Part shown: positions 12,499-18,401 of the stretch, piece by piece
Layout of the letters: each line of letters starts with the position of its first letter
How positions within the stretch are numbered: position 1 is the stretch's first letter
Assembly: GCA_035264885.1 (NCBI GenBank)
Contig: DATFPK010000080.1
Coordinates: forward strand, 1-18,401
Direction of reading: 5' to 3'
Length of the DNA: 18,401 nt
From: DATFPK01 sp035264885
GTDB taxonomy: Bacteria; Actinomycetota; Thermoleophilia; Solirubrobacterales; 70-9
Notes under the pieces: generated by a model
What the model saw: the letters and a program-made list of their open reading frames with translations, nothing else
Told to the model about the DNA's origin: nothing
Databases searched by the model: none
Made by a program: the position numbers and the translations under genes

Positions 12499-13173
12499 AT
12501 GTCTGACCTGAACCTCGTACTGCTCGGGCCTCCCGGATCCGGCAAGGGCACCCAGGGCGAACGGCTGCAGGGTGACCACGACCTGCCCTACTACGCGACC
12601 GGCGACATCCTCCGAGCTGAGGTTCGCGAGGACAGCGACCTCGGCCGCCAGGCCAAGGAGTACATGGATGCGGGCGACCTGGTCCCCGACGAGCTGATCA
12701 TCAGCATGATCGGGCAGCGGATCTGCTCGGACGAGGCGAAGGGCGGCTTCATCCTCGATGGGTTCCCGCGGACCGTCCCCCAGGCCGAGGCCCTGGCGGA
12801 GGAGTGCGACCGGCTCGAGCGGGAGCTCAGCGCGGCCATCCTCATCGACGTCGACGACGACGAGGTCGTCCGTCGCCTCAGCGGCCGCCGCACGTGCGAG
12901 GAAGGCGGCCACGTCTTTCACGTCGAGTTCAACCCGCCCAAGGAGGAGGGCGTCTGCGACATCGACGGGAGCCCCCTCGTCGTCCGCGACGACGACAAGC
13001 CGGAAGTGGTCCGACGGCGGCTCGAGCAGTACCAGGAGAAGACCGCGCCGCTCGTCTCCTGGTACGAGGAGAAGGCGCTGCTCGAGCGGGTCGACGGCGC
13101 CCGCGACCCGGATGACGTCGCAGCGGACATCCGGGACGTGCTCTCCCGGCTCGAGAGCCGCGAGAGCGCCTGA
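12499..13173 (+). CDS. adk: Adenylate kinase, long-lid type
   Basis: It catalyses ATP + AMP to 2 ADP in the cytoplasm. The protein has 224 residues. The P-loop GPPGSGKGT is at residues 10-18, the AMP-binding YYATGDILRAEV near 31-42 and DGFPRT at 87-92. The long lid covers about residues 129-166. In the lid, Cys133, Cys153 and Asp156 occupy three of the four positions that bind zinc in Gram-positive enzymes. The fourth (136) is Gly, with His138 two residues on. The lid may use a modified site or a hydrogen-bond network. ATG 12499 lies 19 nt after secY. The secY-adk-map order is standard. Confidence 0.97.
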   Translation: MSDLNLVLLGPPGSGKGTQGERLQGDHDLPYYATGDILRAEVREDSDLGRQAKEYMDAGDLVPDELIISMIGQRICSDEAKGGFILDGFPRTVPQAEALAEECDRLERELSAAILIDVDDDEVVRRLSGRRTCEEGGHVFHVEFNPPKEEGVCDIDGSPLVVRDDDKPEVVRRRLEQYQEKTAPLVSWYEEKALLERVDGARDPDDVAADIRDVLSRLESRESA

Positions 13174-13210
13174 GACCCGTACACCCCGCCGTTAGCCTGG
13201 GTAGGGAACC

Positions 13211-13978
13211 GTGTACCGGATGATCATCAGGAAGACCCCGGAGCAGCTCGAGCAGATGGCGGAGGCCGGGCGGATCCACGCGCGCTGCATGCGGATGCTC
13301 ACGTCGAAGGTCCGTCCCGGCGTCACCACCGCAGAGCTCGACGACGCGGCTGAGCGCTACATCCGCTCCCAGGGCGCCGATCCGTCGTTCAAGGGCTACC
13401 GCGGCTTCCCCGGCTCGATCTGCACCTCCCCCAACTCGATGGTCGTCCACGGCATCCCCGGCCCCTACGAGCTGAAGCGCGGCGACATCCTCTCGATCGA
13501 CGTCGGAGTCACCAAGGACGGCTGGGTCGCCGATGGCGCCGTGACCCTTCCCGTCGGGCCGGTGACGCCCGGCGCGCGGGGGCTGCTCGACACTACGAAG
13601 CAGGCCCTCTTCGACGGGATCGAGCAGGCTGTGCCCGGCAACCACCTGGGCGACATCTCCGCGTCGATCCAGAAGACCGTCGAGCTCGACGGTCTCTCGG
13701 TCATCCGGACCCTGGTCGGTCACGGCATCGGCCGCGACATGCACGAGGACCCCCAGATCCCCAACTTCGGTGAGCCGGGGCGCGGCCCGCTCCTCGAGGA
13801 GGGGATGGTCTTCGCGATCGAGCCGATGGTCAACGTCGGCGGCCCCCTCGTCCAGATGGGCGACGACGGCTGGGCCGTCTACTCGCAGGACGGATCCCTC
13901 GCCGCCCACTTCGAGTTCACGGTCGCCGTGACCGCGGACGGGCCCCGGATCCTCACCCCCTGGCACGAGCAGCTGTAG
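13211..13978 (+). CDS. map: Methionine aminopeptidase, type I
   Basis: It removes the initiator methionine from nascent proteins and is a two-metal enzyme. Numbered from GTG 13211 (255 residues), all five metal ligands are present: Asp97 (IDVGV), Asp108 (VADGA), His171 (GHGIG), Glu204 (AIEPM) and Glu235 (HFEFTV). The substrate-contacting His80 (VVHGIPG) and His178 (HEDPQIPN) are also present. The start is uncertain: GTG 13211 has an AGGG only 4 nt upstream, while ATG 13220 (MIIRKTPEQL) better resembles many family N-termini but is 13 nt from that AGGG. It is the last gene before the acylase. Confidence 0.97.
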   Translation: MYRMIIRKTPEQLEQMAEAGRIHARCMRMLTSKVRPGVTTAELDDAAERYIRSQGADPSFKGYRGFPGSICTSPNSMVVHGIPGPYELKRGDILSIDVGVTKDGWVADGAVTLPVGPVTPGARGLLDTTKQALFDGIEQAVPGNHLGDISASIQKTVELDGLSVIRTLVGHGIGRDMHEDPQIPNFGEPGRGPLLEEGMVFAIEPMVNVGGPLVQMGDDGWAVYSQDGSLAAHFEFTVAVTADGPRILTPWHEQL

Positions 13979-14015
13979 GGCGCTCCGAGCGGCGCGCCGT
14001 CGGTGGCCGTCGACC

Positions 14016-14021
14016 TATACT
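14016..14021 (+). promoter_or_regulatory. Candidate -10 box upstream of the acylase gene
   Basis: TATACT in the 73-nt map-acylase gap matches five of six bases of the sigma70/SigA -10 consensus. It stands out in very GC-rich sequence. It is 30 nt before the ATG, leaving a short leader. No recognisable -35 lies 16-18 bp upstream. This would let the acylase be transcribed separately from the ribosomal genes. Confidence 0.35.
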
Positions 14022-14051
14022 CGGGCGTGGCGTGGGGTACGCCGCAGCGGC

Positions 14052-16760
14052 ATGAGAAGCGGGATCAGGAGATGGAGGCGTGCGGGTCCGGCATGGGCGG
14101 CCTTCGTCTGCGCGCTCGCATTGGCTCCCGCCGCCGCCGCCCAGGTCGAGCCCTACGGCACGCATGACGCCGGCGGGTTCCGCAACGTCCTGCCGCCGGG
14201 AGAGAAGGGGACCGACAACGCGGCTGAGCTCGTCGCGTACCTGAGCACCGGCGCCTACCCCGAGCACTGGACCGACCAGCAGCCGCTCTACGACGACCTG
14301 CTGCTCGCCGAGCCGACCCTGACCGACAAGGACGTGCGGAAGTACTTCAAGGACGCCACCTTCGGCGTCCGCGCCGGAGAGGTCGAGTCGACGGTCACGC
14401 CGCGACCCGGTGTGACGATTCAGCGTGATTCGGCCTACGGCGTCCCCCACGTCTACGGCGATACGCGGGCCGACGCGATGTTCGGGGCGGGCTACGCGAA
14501 CGCACAGGACCGGCTGTTCCTGATGGACATCCTCCGCCACACCGGCCGCGCCCAGCTTTCCTCGTTCGTCGGCGGCTCCCCCTCGAATCGGGCCATGGAC
14601 CGCGCCCAGTGGCAGTTCGCGCCGTACACCGATGCCGAGCTGAACCGTCAGTTCGCGCTCGCCGACGAGTACTACGGCAAGGAGGGCCGCGCGCTCCAGC
14701 GCGACGGCCAGGCCTACATCGACGGCATCAATGCCTACGTCCAGGACGCGCTGGCCAACCCGACGCTGATGCCGGCCGAGTACGCGGCGGTGGGCAAGGC
14801 GCCCGCCCCGTGGTCGGTCAGCGACCTGGTCGCCGAGGCGTCGCTGATCGGCGGTATCTTCGGCAAGGGGGGCGGGCGTGAGCTCGACTCGGCCCTGACC
14901 CTGCGGGCGATCCAGCGCCGGTTCGGCGCCCGGGCCGGAAGGCGCGTGTGGTCCGACTTCCGCGCCAAGAACGACCCCGAGGCGCCGACGACGCTCAGCC
15001 GCCGCTTCCCCTACGAGACCGCCAGCCCATTCGCGAAGCGGGGGCTGGCGATCCCGGCGCCCGGCTCGGTCAAGCCGGCGCCGGTGGCGCCCCCCGTCAA
15101 CGGGCGGCGGGTCAACGCCGCCGAGCGGGACTACGCGGGGATCGCCGGGTTCGGCGCCCGCCTGGTCGAGGCGATCCGCCGCGACATGCACGCCTCGAAC
15201 TGGGAGCTCGTCTCCGCTCGCGAGTCGAGGACGGGCCACCCGATCGGGGTCCTCGGCCCCCAGGTCGGCTACTACGAGCCGCAGATCCTGATGGAGATGG
15301 ACATCCACGGCCCCGGTATCGACGCGCGCGGCGCGACCTTCCCGGGGGTCGGCCTCTATGTCCTGCTCGGGCACGGCCGCGACTACGCCTGGAGCGCCAC
15401 GACCGCGACCTCCGACAACGTCGACACCTTCGCCGAGGTCCTCTGCCGCGACAAATTCCACTACCGCTGGCGCGGCAAGTGCCGGCCGATGAAGAAGCTC
15501 ACCCGCGAGAACGCCTGGACACCGAACGCGGTCGACGATTCGCCTCCGGGATCCGAGACGCTGACCGCGTACCGGACGGTCCACGGGATCGTCACCGCTC
15601 GCGGCCGGGTCGGCAAGCGGAGGGTGGCGTTCGTGATCGCCCGCTCGACCTACTTCCACGAGGCCGACTCGGCGCTCTTCTTCAAGCGGCTGAACGACCC
15701 GAAGTTCATGCGCGGCGGGCCCAAGTCCTTCTATCGGGCGGCCAAGAAGATGAACTTCGCGTTCAACTGGTCCTACCTCGACTCGAAGCACATCGCCTAC
15801 CAGCTCACCGGGTGGTATCCGCGCCGGGCCCGCGGGACCTCGCCCGACTTCCCGATCCTCGGCACCGGCCGGTTCGACTGGAAGGGCTTCGATCCGAGCG
15901 GCGACCGACACGACGCCGAGTGGCTGCCCCAGCGCCGGCACCCCCACGCGGTGGACCCGCCGTTCCTCGTCTCCTGGAACAACAAGCAGGCGCCGGGTTG
16001 GGCCGCGGCCGACGACCAGTACGCCTACAGCGCCCTCCACCGCTCCCAGATGATCAGCGACAAGGTGCGCGCCGGGACCCGCGGCAAGCGGCGGATGTCG
16101 ATCGCCCAGCTCGTCCGGGCGATGGAGAACCCCGCCACCCAGGACCTCCGCGGCTACCGGCTGCTGCCGCAGCTGCTCGCGGCGCTCGGCAAGCCGAAGG
16201 GCAAGCTGGCTCGCGCCGCGCGCCTGCTGCGCGCCTGGCATCGCGACGGGGCCCACCGCCGCGACCTCAACGGCGACGGGGAGTACGCCCACGAGCGCGC
16301 CGTGATCCTGATGGACGCCTGGTGGCCGCTCCTGGTCCGGGCCGAGTTCAGGCCGGCCCTCGGCAAGGCCGCCTATGGGCGCCTCCTCTCGATGCTCGCC
16401 AGCGGCGACCACACGCGCGGCTCCCCGGCCGCCCCTGACTACTTCGGCGGCTGGTGGGGGTACGCGTCGAAGGACCTGCGAACCGTCTTCGGAGGCGGCG
16501 CGCGCGCCTGGAGCCGCGGCTACTGCGGCCGCGGGTCGGCGAAGCGCTGCCGGGCCGCCCTGCGCGGCTCCCTGCGCAAGGCGCTCGGGGTCACCCCGCA
16601 CGAGCTCTACGGCCGCGGCGCCTGTGAGGACGACCCCGACCCGCAATGCTTCGACCGCAACCGCCCGACCGTGGCCTCGGGCATCGAGATCGGCTCCTAC
16701 CCGTTCCAGAACCGTCCCACCTTCCAGCAGGTCGTGACGCTCAGGAACGCGGTTCCCTGA
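14052..16760 (+). CDS. Secreted penicillin-acylase-family (Ntn) amidohydrolase
   Basis: This family matures by autocleavage and hydrolyses amides such as beta-lactam side chains, acyl-homoserine lactones or other N-acyl compounds; the substrate here is unknown. The 902-residue protein has an N-terminal signal: MRSGIRRWRRAG, a hydrophobic stretch, then AAA-QV as a likely cleavage site. The paired arginines make Tat export possible. The alpha-chain signature is RDSAYGVPHVYGDTRADAMF, then GAGYANAQDRLFLMDILRHT. The probable catalytic nucleophile is Ser382 in HASNWELVS, the expected first residue of the beta chain. Asn643 and Asn644 in WNNKQAPGW match the conserved oxyanion-hole region. Six or more cysteines in the beta part suggest disulfides. 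It lies between map and rpmJ, where infA is often found. It is intact, with base use like its neighbours. Confidence 0.9.
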   Translation: MRSGIRRWRRAGPAWAAFVCALALAPAAAAQVEPYGTHDAGGFRNVLPPGEKGTDNAAELVAYLSTGAYPEHWTDQQPLYDDLLLAEPTLTDKDVRKYFKDATFGVRAGEVESTVTPRPGVTIQRDSAYGVPHVYGDTRADAMFGAGYANAQDRLFLMDILRHTGRAQLSSFVGGSPSNRAMDRAQWQFAPYTDAELNRQFALADEYYGKEGRALQRDGQAYIDGINAYVQDALANPTLMPAEYAAVGKAPAPWSVSDLVAEASLIGGIFGKGGGRELDSALTLRAIQRRFGARAGRRVWSDFRAKNDPEAPTTLSRRFPYETASPFAKRGLAIPAPGSVKPAPVAPPVNGRRVNAAERDYAGIAGFGARLVEAIRRDMHASNWELVSARESRTGHPIGVLGPQVGYYEPQILMEMDIHGPGIDARGATFPGVGLYVLLGHGRDYAWSATTATSDNVDTFAEVLCRDKFHYRWRGKCRPMKKLTRENAWTPNAVDDSPPGSETLTAYRTVHGIVTARGRVGKRRVAFVIARSTYFHEADSALFFKRLNDPKFMRGGPKSFYRAAKKMNFAFNWSYLDSKHIAYQLTGWYPRRARGTSPDFPILGTGRFDWKGFDPSGDRHDAEWLPQRRHPHAVDPPFLVSWNNKQAPGWAAADDQYAYSALHRSQMISDKVRAGTRGKRRMSIAQLVRAMENPATQDLRGYRLLPQLLAALGKPKGKLARAARLLRAWHRDGAHRRDLNGDGEYAHERAVILMDAWWPLLVRAEFRPALGKAAYGRLLSMLASGDHTRGSPAAPDYFGGWWGYASKDLRTVFGGGARAWSRGYCGRGSAKRCRAALRGSLRKALGVTPHELYGRGACEDDPDPQCFDRNRPTVASGIEIGSYPFQNRPTFQQVVTLRNAVP
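16741..16760 (+). terminator. Hairpin across the acylase stop codon
   Basis: An 8-bp stem with one bulged C and a 3-nt loop (TCAGGAAC, GCG, GTTCCCTGA) ends exactly at the stop codon. There is no immediate T run; the next T-rich stretch is the -10-like region about 25 nt on. It is a weak candidate terminator between the acylase and the alpha-operon genes. Confidence 0.3.
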
Positions 16761-16781
16761 GCACGGGCCGCAGCTCGACCC

Positions 16782-16790
16782 TGTTATATT
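16782..16790 (+). promoter_or_regulatory. Extended -10 promoter candidate for rpmJ-rpsM-rpsK-rpsD
   Basis: TGTTATATT contains TGn followed by TATATT, which is five of six bases of the -10 consensus plus the extended -10 TG. It is the clearest promoter-like sequence in the window. There is no good -35, which extended -10 promoters do not need. Transcription would start near 16797 and give a leader of about 85 nt before rpmJ. Confidence 0.5.
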
Positions 16791-16794
16791 TCCC

Positions 16795-16846
16795 GGTCGG
16801 CCCAAGGCCGGTTTGTGCGTGCCCGTGGCTCATCTCCTGGAGCCGC
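16795..16846 (+). promoter_or_regulatory. Structured leader upstream of rpmJ
   Basis: Two hairpins can form in the 5' leader: CGGCC-CAA-GGCCG at 16798-16810 and GGCTC/GAGCC at 16827-16844 with an 8-nt loop. In E. coli the alpha-operon leader binds S4 as a pseudoknot, so a regulatory leader here is plausible. I cannot show homology. The rest of the leader (16847-16880) is unstructured and ends in AGAAGGGCG before the ATG. Confidence 0.3.
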
Positions 16847-16880
16847 AGGGCCTCCTATTTCGATACGAATCAGAAGGGCG

Positions 16881-16994
16881 ATGAAAGTCCGAGCGTCCGT
16901 AAAACCCATGTGCGAGAAGTGCAAGATCATCCGGCGGGGCGGCGCCGTGCTCGTGATCTGCCAGAACCCGCGCCACAAGCAGAGGCAGGGCTAG
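16881..16994 (+). CDS. rpmJ: 50S ribosomal protein L36, zinc-binding form
   Basis: L36 is the smallest 50S protein and binds 23S rRNA near the GTPase-associated region. The 37-residue protein starts MKVRASVKPMCEKCKIIRRG and ends ICQNPRHKQRQG. The zinc ligands Cys11, Cys14, Cys27 and the following His are present, so this is the C+ form. ATG 16881 is preceded by AGAAGGG, which is rather close. It is normally preceded by infA, which is not here. rpsM begins 3 nt after its stop. Confidence 0.96.
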   Translation: MKVRASVKPMCEKCKIIRRGGAVLVICQNPRHKQRQG

Positions 16995-16997
16995 CCG

Positions 16998-17381
16998 ATG
17001 GCGCGGATCGCGGGGGTCAACATCCCGGTCAACAAGCGGATCGAGGTCGGCCTCACGTACGTCTTCGGCGTCGGGCAGCCCACGGCTCAGGAGATGCTGC
17101 GCGAGACCGGGATCGACCCGGATACGCCGGTGAAGGACCTGACCGAGGACGAGGTCATCAAGCTGCGCGACGCGGTCGAATCTCGCTCGGTCGAGGGTGA
17201 CCTGCGGCGCGAGCGATCGCAGAACGTCAAGCGCCTGATGGAGATCGGCGCCTACCGCGGGCTCCGCCATCGGCGCGGCCTTCCGGTTCGGGGCCAGCGG
17301 ACGAAGACCAATGCGCGCGGTCGCAAGGGACCGCGCCGGATGAGCGTGGCGGGCAGGCGCAAGGCGCCGTCGCCCAAGTAG
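16998..17381 (+). CDS. rpsM: 30S ribosomal protein S13
   Basis: S13 lies in the 30S head, contacts P-site tRNA and bridges to 50S L5. The 127-residue protein starts MARIAGVNIPVNKRIEVGLT. It contains YVFGVGQPTAQEMLRETGID, then EGDLRRERSQNVKRLMEIGA and YRGLRHRRGLPVRGQRTKTN, and ends in the basic tail ARGRKGPRRMSVAGRRKAPS. Length and motifs are normal. An AGGAG lies between its stop and the rpsK GTG. Confidence 0.98.
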   Translation: MARIAGVNIPVNKRIEVGLTYVFGVGQPTAQEMLRETGIDPDTPVKDLTEDEVIKLRDAVESRSVEGDLRRERSQNVKRLMEIGAYRGLRHRRGLPVRGQRTKTNARGRKGPRRMSVAGRRKAPSPK

Positions 17382-17392
17382 TCAGGAGCCAG

Positions 17393-17791
17393 GTGGCACA
17401 GAAGAAGCAGCAGAAGGGCCGCTCACGGCGCCGCGTCAAGAAGAACGTCGCCTACGGGCAGGCCCACATAAAGACCTCTTTCAACAACACGATCGTCACG
17501 CTCACCGACATGGAGGGCAATGTCCTCGCCTGGGAGTCGGCCGGCAGCGCCGGTTTCAAGGGCTCGCGCAAATCGACGCCGTTCGCCGCCCAGGTGACCG
17601 CCGACTCGGCGGCCAAGAAGGGCATGGAGCATGGGCTCCAGCGAGTCGAGGTGTTCGCCAAGGGCGCCGGCTCGGGCCGCGAGACCGCCATCCGCTCCCT
17701 CCAGGCCGCCGGCCTCGACGTGACGACCGTGAAGGACGTCTCCCCCCAGGCCCACAACGGCTGCCGGCCCAAGAAGCGGAGGCGAGTCTGA
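17393..17791 (+). CDS. rpsK: 30S ribosomal protein S11
   Basis: S11 lies on the 30S platform near the 3' end of 16S rRNA and the Shine-Dalgarno helix. GTG 17393, preceded by AGGAG, gives 132 residues. The basic N-terminus (AQKKQQKGRSRRRVKKNVAY) is followed by AHIKTSFNNTIVTLTDMEGN, then FAAQVTADSAAKKGMEHGLQ and GSGRETAIRSLQAAGLDVTT. The end is PQAHNGCRPKKRRRV. Its stop overlaps the rpsD ATG (TGATG). Confidence 0.98.
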   Translation: MAQKKQQKGRSRRRVKKNVAYGQAHIKTSFNNTIVTLTDMEGNVLAWESAGSAGFKGSRKSTPFAAQVTADSAAKKGMEHGLQRVEVFAKGAGSGRETAIRSLQAAGLDVTTVKDVSPQAHNGCRPKKRRRV

Positions 17792-18401
17792 TGGCGCGGG
17801 ACACCGGAGCCCAATGCAAGCAGTGCCGCCGCGAGGGACAGAAGCTGTTCCTCAAGGGCGAGCGCTGCTTCACCGACAAGTGCGGCGTCGAGCGCCGGTC
17901 CTACCCGCCCGGCGAGCACGGCCGCGGGCGCATGCGGCAGTCCGAGTACCGCCAGCAGCTCCGCGAGAAGCAGAAGACGCGGCGCTACTACCAGATCCTC
18001 GAGAACCAGTTCCGGGCCTATTACGACAAGGCCTCGCGCCAGCCCGGCGTGACCGGAGAGAATCTCCTGCGACTGCTCGAGTCACGCTTCGACAACGTCC
18101 TCGTGCGGCTCGGGTTCGCCGCCTCCCGGCGGCAGGCGCGCCAGCTCATCCGCCACGGGCACTGGATGATCAACGGGCGGCGCGTGGACATACCGAGCTA
18201 CCAGGTGCGGTCCGAGGACGTGATCTCGATCAAGGTCGACTCGGCCGCCGGCGACACCGTCCGGACGGCGACAGAGCTGGTTTCGACCGTGCCGGCCTGG
18301 CTGCAGGCCGACCACGATGCCCTGACGGCGAAGGTCCTGCGCCTGCCCGAGCGCTCCGAGATCTCGGCGCCGGTTCAGGAGCAGCTCATCGTCGAGCTCT
18401 A
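17791..18401 (+). CDS. rpsD: 30S ribosomal protein S4, zinc-binding form (3' end cut by window)
   Basis: S4 nucleates 16S 5'-domain assembly and represses the alpha operon in E. coli. ATG 17791 overlaps the rpsK stop. 203 complete codons are present plus two bases. The sequence ends QEQLIVEL followed by TA, so only a few residues appear to be missing. Cys9, Cys12, Cys26 and Cys31 form the zinc-binding N-terminus of the C+ type. The S4 RNA-binding domain follows near residues 98-158: NVLVRLGFAASRRQARQLIR, then HGHWMINGRRVDIPSYQVRS. rpoA and rplQ would be expected next, outside the window. Confidence 0.97.
   Translation, partial: MARDTGAQCKQCRREGQKLFLKGERCFTDKCGVERRSYPPGEHGRGRMRQSEYRQQLREKQKTRRYYQILENQFRAYYDKASRQPGVTGENLLRLLESRFDNVLVRLGFAASRRQARQLIRHGHWMINGRRVDIPSYQVRSEDVISIKVDSAAGDTVRTATELVSTVPAWLQADHDALTAKVLRLPERSEISAPVQEQLIVEL

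Noticed and set aside
10674..12551. A 625-codon minus-strand open frame opposite rplO and secY
   Set aside because: The translation is His/Asp/Arg-rich low-complexity shadow sequence. Both plus-strand genes are certain.
12600..13173. Possible second genes overlapping adk in other frames
   Set aside because: They are Ser/Arg-rich shadow frames; adk has all expected motifs across this region.
13953..16805. A 950-codon open frame on the minus strand opposite the acylase
   Set aside because: It is the antisense shadow of a high-GC gene. Its translation is Arg/Gly/Ala/Val-rich with no domain, and the plus-strand frame has clear Ntn-hydrolase motifs.

Overview
The window is the 3' end of a str operon (tuf) followed by an almost complete S10-spc-alpha ribosomal protein supercluster. 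All 30 genes are on the + strand. G+C is visibly very high, GTG starts are common, and S14, L36 and S4 are the zinc-ribbon (Cys) types. Adenylate kinase has an actinobacterial-looking lid. Together these suggest a high-GC actinobacterium, perhaps one of the deep Thermoleophilia/Solirubrobacterales-type lineages. That placement is inference from gene order and protein character, not from a search.

Layout: 1-819 is the end of tuf, closed by a perfect 26-bp palindromic terminator (827-852). The tuf-rpsJ spacer (820-977) also carries two copies of a GC hairpin. From 978 to 13978 runs rpsJ-rplC-rplD-rplW-rplB-rpsS-rplV-rpsC-rplP-rpmC-rpsQ-rplN-rplX-rplE-rpsZ-rpsH-rplF-rplR-rpsE-rpmD-rplO-secY-adk-map. 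The genes are tightly packed, with many TGATG, ATGA or GTGA stop/start overlaps, so it looks like one translationally coupled transcription unit. A large secreted penicillin-acylase-family hydrolase gene (14052-16760) then sits exactly where infA is often found. After a 120-nt leader with an extended -10 motif, the alpha part resumes: rpmJ-rpsM-rpsK-rpsD, with rpsD running off the right edge. infA is not in the window, and neither are rpoA or rplQ, which would lie further right.

The genes work together as the core of ribosome assembly (16S- and 23S-binding proteins), with the SecY translocon channel, adenylate kinase and methionine aminopeptidase as the usual companions. The acylase is the outsider: it is exported and has no obvious link to translation.

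The most unusual signal is in the ribosomal proteins themselves. Several carry long charged or low-complexity extensions: a basic N-terminus on L22, a 181-residue mainly acidic N-terminus on S17, acidic C-terminal tails on L5 and S5, and a Gly/Arg-rich tail on S3. The S17 and S5 extensions share a DNA repeat (6219-6306 and 10415-10502). It is 85% identical without gaps, includes a 31-nt perfect block, and lies in the same reading frame in both genes. It is bounded by 9-bp inverted repeats and contains an inner 8-bp stem in which two base pairs differ between copies but stay paired. This looks like a palindromic element that has inserted in frame into ribosomal protein genes.

No stretch over 300 nt lacks a gene. 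I saw no tRNA, rRNA, CRISPR array or insertion sequence.
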